From Temnopleurus reevesii (Eukaryota > Echinodermata > Echinoidea > Temnopleuroida > Temnopleuridae): a stretch of DNA of 19,566 bases. Location: contig BQKZ01007396.1 of the NCBI GenBank assembly GCA_036244855.1, positions 10,575-30,140 on the forward strand, in the 5' to 3' direction. Numbering within the stretch: the stretch's first letter is position 1; every line of letters begins with the position of its first letter. The notes below the pieces were generated by a model. That model was not told the DNA's origin, did not search any database, and was given only the letters and a program-made list of their open reading frames with translations. This document shows, piece by piece, positions 17,392 through 19,566 of this stretch. The translations under genes and the position numbers were made by a program.

Positions 17392-17962
17392 ATCTGGCAA
17401 TTTGCTAAAAATATAACCTTTAGAATATTTTTGTACTTCTAATATTTGTAATTTTTGCTATCTGATTCCAATGAAAATATGTTTGTGCATTCGTCAAATT
17501 TTTGCGCTCTTAATCAACATTATTAAAGCAAGTTATTTTTGTCGTAGAGTAACCGTTTAAAAAAAAATGTCGGTGAAAGAGAAAGTTTCACGTACAAACC
17601 TTTCCAATATGTCGTTTCCTAAACTTGCTAGCAATAGTCTTACCACTATTTAGAACCTGGTAAAGAGAATGCTATAATTTTTGTTCATGAAACTATGAGA
17701 CTCAATAATCATATGAATCATTGGTTGCACCGGTGCTTTGTTTTGCTTCTGAAAAAAGCAGAAAAGAATGCATATCAAATATTAATTGGAGATTTTCTTT
17801 TTCTCAATTTTCATACCACACTATATGTTCAAAAATGATTATGGTAATGATAGAAGATCTTTCATTTCAGACTGATCAGAATCCGACACAAGAACCTTTT
17901 CCAAATGAAAAAGTATGCTTCAGAGCTGTCTGCAGATGTGACACAATAGATCAAGAAACGAT

Positions 17963-18007
17963 AAAAAAAAAAAAAAAAAACAAGTCGGTAGGGGAGGGGG
18001 GGGGGAT
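17963..18007. repeat. Poly-A run followed by a G-rich run
   Basis: An A-run of about 18 bases is followed closely by GGGGAGGGGGGGGGATGGGGAGG. This is low-complexity sequence prone to sequencing error; the G-rich part could form a quadruplex. Confidence 0.7.
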
Positions 18008-18144
18008 GGGGAGGTGTTCAACTTAGTTAATGTCCACTATTCATTGAAATAATTTCATAAATATACATCGTCAAAATGTAAACAGCTTCTATTTATAATG
18101 AAGATGAATAGCAATGCAGATACAATATAGATTTTGGTTATTCT

Positions 18145-18315
18145 GGGCGGTGTTTCACCAAGATAAGGAAGACTTTACGCACGACTTTACGTTCGACTGG
18201 TACCCCTTCTTGTGCGTAATGGTTCACATTATTACGCGCATTCAGCGCAAGAACTGATACCAGTCGAACGTAAATTCGTGCGTAACTTTAAGAACGACTT
18301 GGTGAAACACCTCCC
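18145..18315. mobile_element. 171-bp foldback (MITE-like) element
   Basis: The ends GGGCGGTGTTTCACCAAG (18145-18162) and CTTGGTGAAACACCTCCC (18298-18315) are inverted copies with one mismatch. The inner parts continue the pairing (TTTACGTTCGACTGGTA against TACCAGTCGAACGTAAA), so nearly the whole element can form one long hairpin. It has no coding capacity and no obvious target-site duplication. It ends 52 bases before the acceptor of the next exon. Confidence 0.75.
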
Positions 18316-18367
18316 TGAATCCACACATATAAACGAGTGTTTTTCCTTCCTGTTTACGTTGTTCTAG

Positions 18368-18565
18368 CTAACTGTCCCATTCCAGCAGTAGATGACGATG
18401 TCTCCCATGTCGACAAATCTACGGGACAGACACCAACTGATGAATATTCAGATGGAACCCTTGTCGTATACTCATGCAAGGAGAACAAAGGTGTCTTCGA
18501 AGGGCCAGACCGGGCTCTCTGCTGGGAAGGAGTCTGGGTTCCAAGCCAGTTGCCATTTTGCTGGG
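18368..18565 (+). CDS. Gene 2 exon: CCP/sushi domain 1
   Basis: The acceptor is TTGTTCTAG at 18367 and the donor is GTAATA at 18566, phase 1 to phase 1, 198 bp. It reads ANCPIPAVDDDVSHVDKSTG, VYSC, KENKGVFEGPDRALC, EGVW and LPFCWG. Four Cys and the Trp fit a sushi domain. About half of its residues match CCP1 of gene 1, including VDDDV, NKGVFEG and PFCWG, so gene 2 is a tandem paralogue. If spliced directly to the signal exon, the domain sits at the mature N terminus with no Thr/Gln stalk. Confidence 0.88.
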
Positions 18566-18881
18566 GTAATATTGCTTTCTTCGGATTTTGTATTCAATAT
18601 CTTTTACCCCATGCACGTCGAAATGACTTACTCTTCAATTTGTAAGGTTTTTTTTTTGGCAAATAAAAAAGAACGGCTTACAAGAAAGCGCTTTGATCAT
18701 TTGCAAGATGTGAAGAAGTCTTGAAATATGTATTCAGTCTGTCCAAAAAGGGATCCGTTTCAAACTCGTCAAGATTAGGCGACCTGGTGACTAAGCCTAT
18801 TTTTGGGGGTTTTTTTTAGAAAAGTAGAGATTCTTGTTCACTTCATATGATCTAAACATCCTTATGAGATACGCCACGGAG
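18566..18881 (+). other. Gene 2 intron sequence before the SINE
   Basis: Noncoding; contains T-runs and no recognised element. Confidence 0.6.
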
Positions 18882-19186
18882 TAGGAAGTCTTGAGATGGT
18901 GTAGTGTTTCGGACTCTCGCCTCTTATCTAGAGGGTCAATGGTTCGAATCTCTCCCAGGGCGTTAATTTCCTTCAGCAAGAAATTTACCCACATTGTGCT
19001 GCACTCAACCCAGGTGAGATGAATGGGTACCTGGCAGGAATCTTTATTCCTTGAAATGCCATGTGCGCTGGTGGCTGCCGGGCTAAAGCCAGGGTAATAA
19101 ATGCAAAGCGCCTTGAGCACTCAGCAATGAGAGTGGATACGTGCGCTATATAAATTGCATATATTATTATTATTATTATTATATTA
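18882..19186 (+). mobile_element. tRNA-derived SINE with ATT tail
   Basis: The 5' part is tRNA-like: an A-box-like TGGTGTAGTGTTTCGG at about 18897 and a B box GGTTCGAATCT at 18941, the spacing expected of an internal RNA polymerase III promoter. A conserved body follows (CAGCAAGAAATTTACCC, ACCCAGGTGAGATGAATGGG, TACCTGGCAGGAAT, GCTAAAGCCAGGGTAATAA). The 3' end is GTGCGCTATATAAATTG plus (ATT)n at about 19163-19186. I remember very similar elements from sea urchin sequences. It is in the sense orientation of gene 2. Confidence 0.82.
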
Positions 19187-19243
19187 TCAATACTTATCAC
19201 TATTATGGTAAAGATAACAATAATGATTACTTTTACTTCATAG

Positions 19244-19375
19244 ATAAATGTTACAAGCCAGATCACACGTTACCTACCAAGCCTTTTGCATACGCACATG
19301 GCACCGTCATGGAATTCACCTGTTCCTCTGGTACAGTATCCAATGGGATCACTTCAGGGGATAGGAATTCTTGAG
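19244..19375 (+). pseudogene. Gene 2: truncated copy of the CCP2 exon
   Basis: The acceptor is ACTTCATAG at 19243 and the phase is 1. It reads DKCYKPDHTLPTKPFAY, VMEFTC, then SSGTVSNGITSG, after which homology to CCP2 stops at 19361. The frame runs DRNS and TGA at 19373. Cys3, Trp, Cys4 and a donor are missing. At the break the sequence TAGGAATTCTTGAGATGGT matches the 5' head of the SINE at 18882. It is therefore an exon fragment cut at a SINE/duplication junction. It could not contribute a complete CCP and would be terminal if used. Confidence 0.75.
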
Positions 19376-19448
19376 ATGGTTATAATTATGATCAATACTT
19401 ATGACTATTGTGGTTTTGATAACAATAATGATTACTCTTTCTTCATAG

Positions 19449-19566
19449 ATAAATGTTACAAGCCTGATCACACGTTACCTACCAAGCCTCTTGCATACGC
19501 ACACGGTACCGTCATGGAATTCACCTGTTCGTCTGGTACAGTATCCAATGGAATCACTTCAGGGGA
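19449..19566 (+). CDS. Gene 2: second copy of the CCP2 exon (cut by window end)
   Basis: The acceptor is TTCTTCATAG at 19448, phase 1. It reads DKCYKPDHTLPTKPLAY, VMEFTC, SSGTVSNGITSG and then leaves the window. It differs from the copy at 19244 by one residue (F to L) and a few silent bases. Cys3, Trp and Cys4 should lie just beyond 19566 if this copy is the intact one. About 28 of 39 residues match CCP2 of gene 1. Confidence 0.7.
   Translation, partial: MNVTSLITRYLPSLLHTHTVPSWNSPVRLVQYPMESLQG

Larger units (their letters stand above)
16045..18367 (+). other. Gene 2 intron 1 (2.3 kb)
   Basis: AT-rich noncoding sequence. It holds a 14-bp palindrome with CACGTG (16617), a cluster of CACGTCAC words (17348-17384), an A-run followed by a G-run (about 17963-18004), and a foldback element (18145-18315), each listed where useful. 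No copy of the Thr/Gln stalk exon of gene 1 is present. An acceptor-like TTTCATTTCAG at 17870 leads to a stop at once in the required phase. Confidence 0.65.
19182..19566 (+). repeat. 205-bp tandem duplication of an intron/partial-exon unit
   Basis: TATCAATACTTAT ... ACTTCATAG plus the first 118 bases of the CCP2 exon (19244-19361) recurs at about 19390-19566, offset 205 bp, with few changes. Between the copies lies a remnant of the SINE head (19362-19380) and a short AT-rich piece resembling its tail. The second copy reaches the window end at exactly the base where the first copy breaks off. Confidence 0.8.

Noticed and set aside
17871..17970. Possible gene 2 exon after TTTCATTTCAG at 17870
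   Set aside because: In the phase required by the signal exon (phase 1) it reads Asp then stop; the frame that is open (TDQNPTQEPFPNEK...) does not match either neighbour and runs into poly-A.
18889..18962. A functional tRNA gene
   Set aside because: A- and B-box-like elements are present, but the acceptor and anticodon stems are not convincing and the sequence continues into a SINE body with an ATT tail.
18985..19266. Antisense Ile-rich frame and other frames over the SINE
   Set aside because: They are produced by the ATT repeat tail and SINE body; no gene evidence.

Overview
This window reads as eukaryotic, intron-rich, AT-rich animal DNA. It is probably from an echinoderm, and most likely a sea urchin. 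That assignment rests on a tRNA-derived SINE with an ATT-repeat tail that resembles echinoid SINEs I remember, on clustered sushi/CCP exons, and on the high apparent heterozygosity seen at the single N. It is an inference, not a database result. Nothing in the window looks bacterial, viral or like CRISPR.

Gene 1 (1 to about 12984, plus strand, 5' end outside the window) encodes a large type I cell-surface protein. Order: a Thr/Gln repeat stalk on a 33-bp coding minisatellite (1-704); five CCP (sushi) exons at 1413, 2246, 2926, 3578 and 4234; a 28-residue linker exon (4993-5076); two more CCP exons at 5478 and 6383; two very long Cys-free Ser/Thr-rich mucin-like exons (7148-9370 and 10117-11478); a transmembrane exon with a basic stop-transfer motif (11963-12165); and a short last exon present in two tandem copies (12700 and 12925). 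All joins from the stalk to the transmembrane exon are phase 1/phase 1, which supports the model and means any internal exon can be skipped without loss of frame. The seventh CCP exon carries an in-frame TGA exactly where its second conserved Cys should be.

About 12985-15980 is 3' UTR and intergenic sequence with candidate polyadenylation signals only. Gene 2 starts at 15981 with a signal-peptide exon ending in phase 1. It continues with a CCP exon at 18368 that is clearly paralogous to the first CCP of gene 1, and with two truncated copies of the second CCP exon (19244 and 19449), at which point the window ends. Gene 2 is a head-to-tail tandem paralogue of gene 1 that appears to lack the Thr/Gln stalk exon.

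Non-genic structure includes a probable assembly artefact (about 405 bp repeated on either side of an N at 983), an 87-bp insertion flanked by 14-bp direct repeats that duplicate a splice donor, a 171-bp foldback element just before a gene 2 acceptor, a full-length SINE and two or three SINE 3' remnants. One remnant's tail forms the acceptor tract of the transmembrane exon. The likely role of the proteins is a heavily O-glycosylated, sushi-domain cell-surface adhesion or recognition molecule. Immune or gamete-surface roles are possible but are not shown by the sequence.
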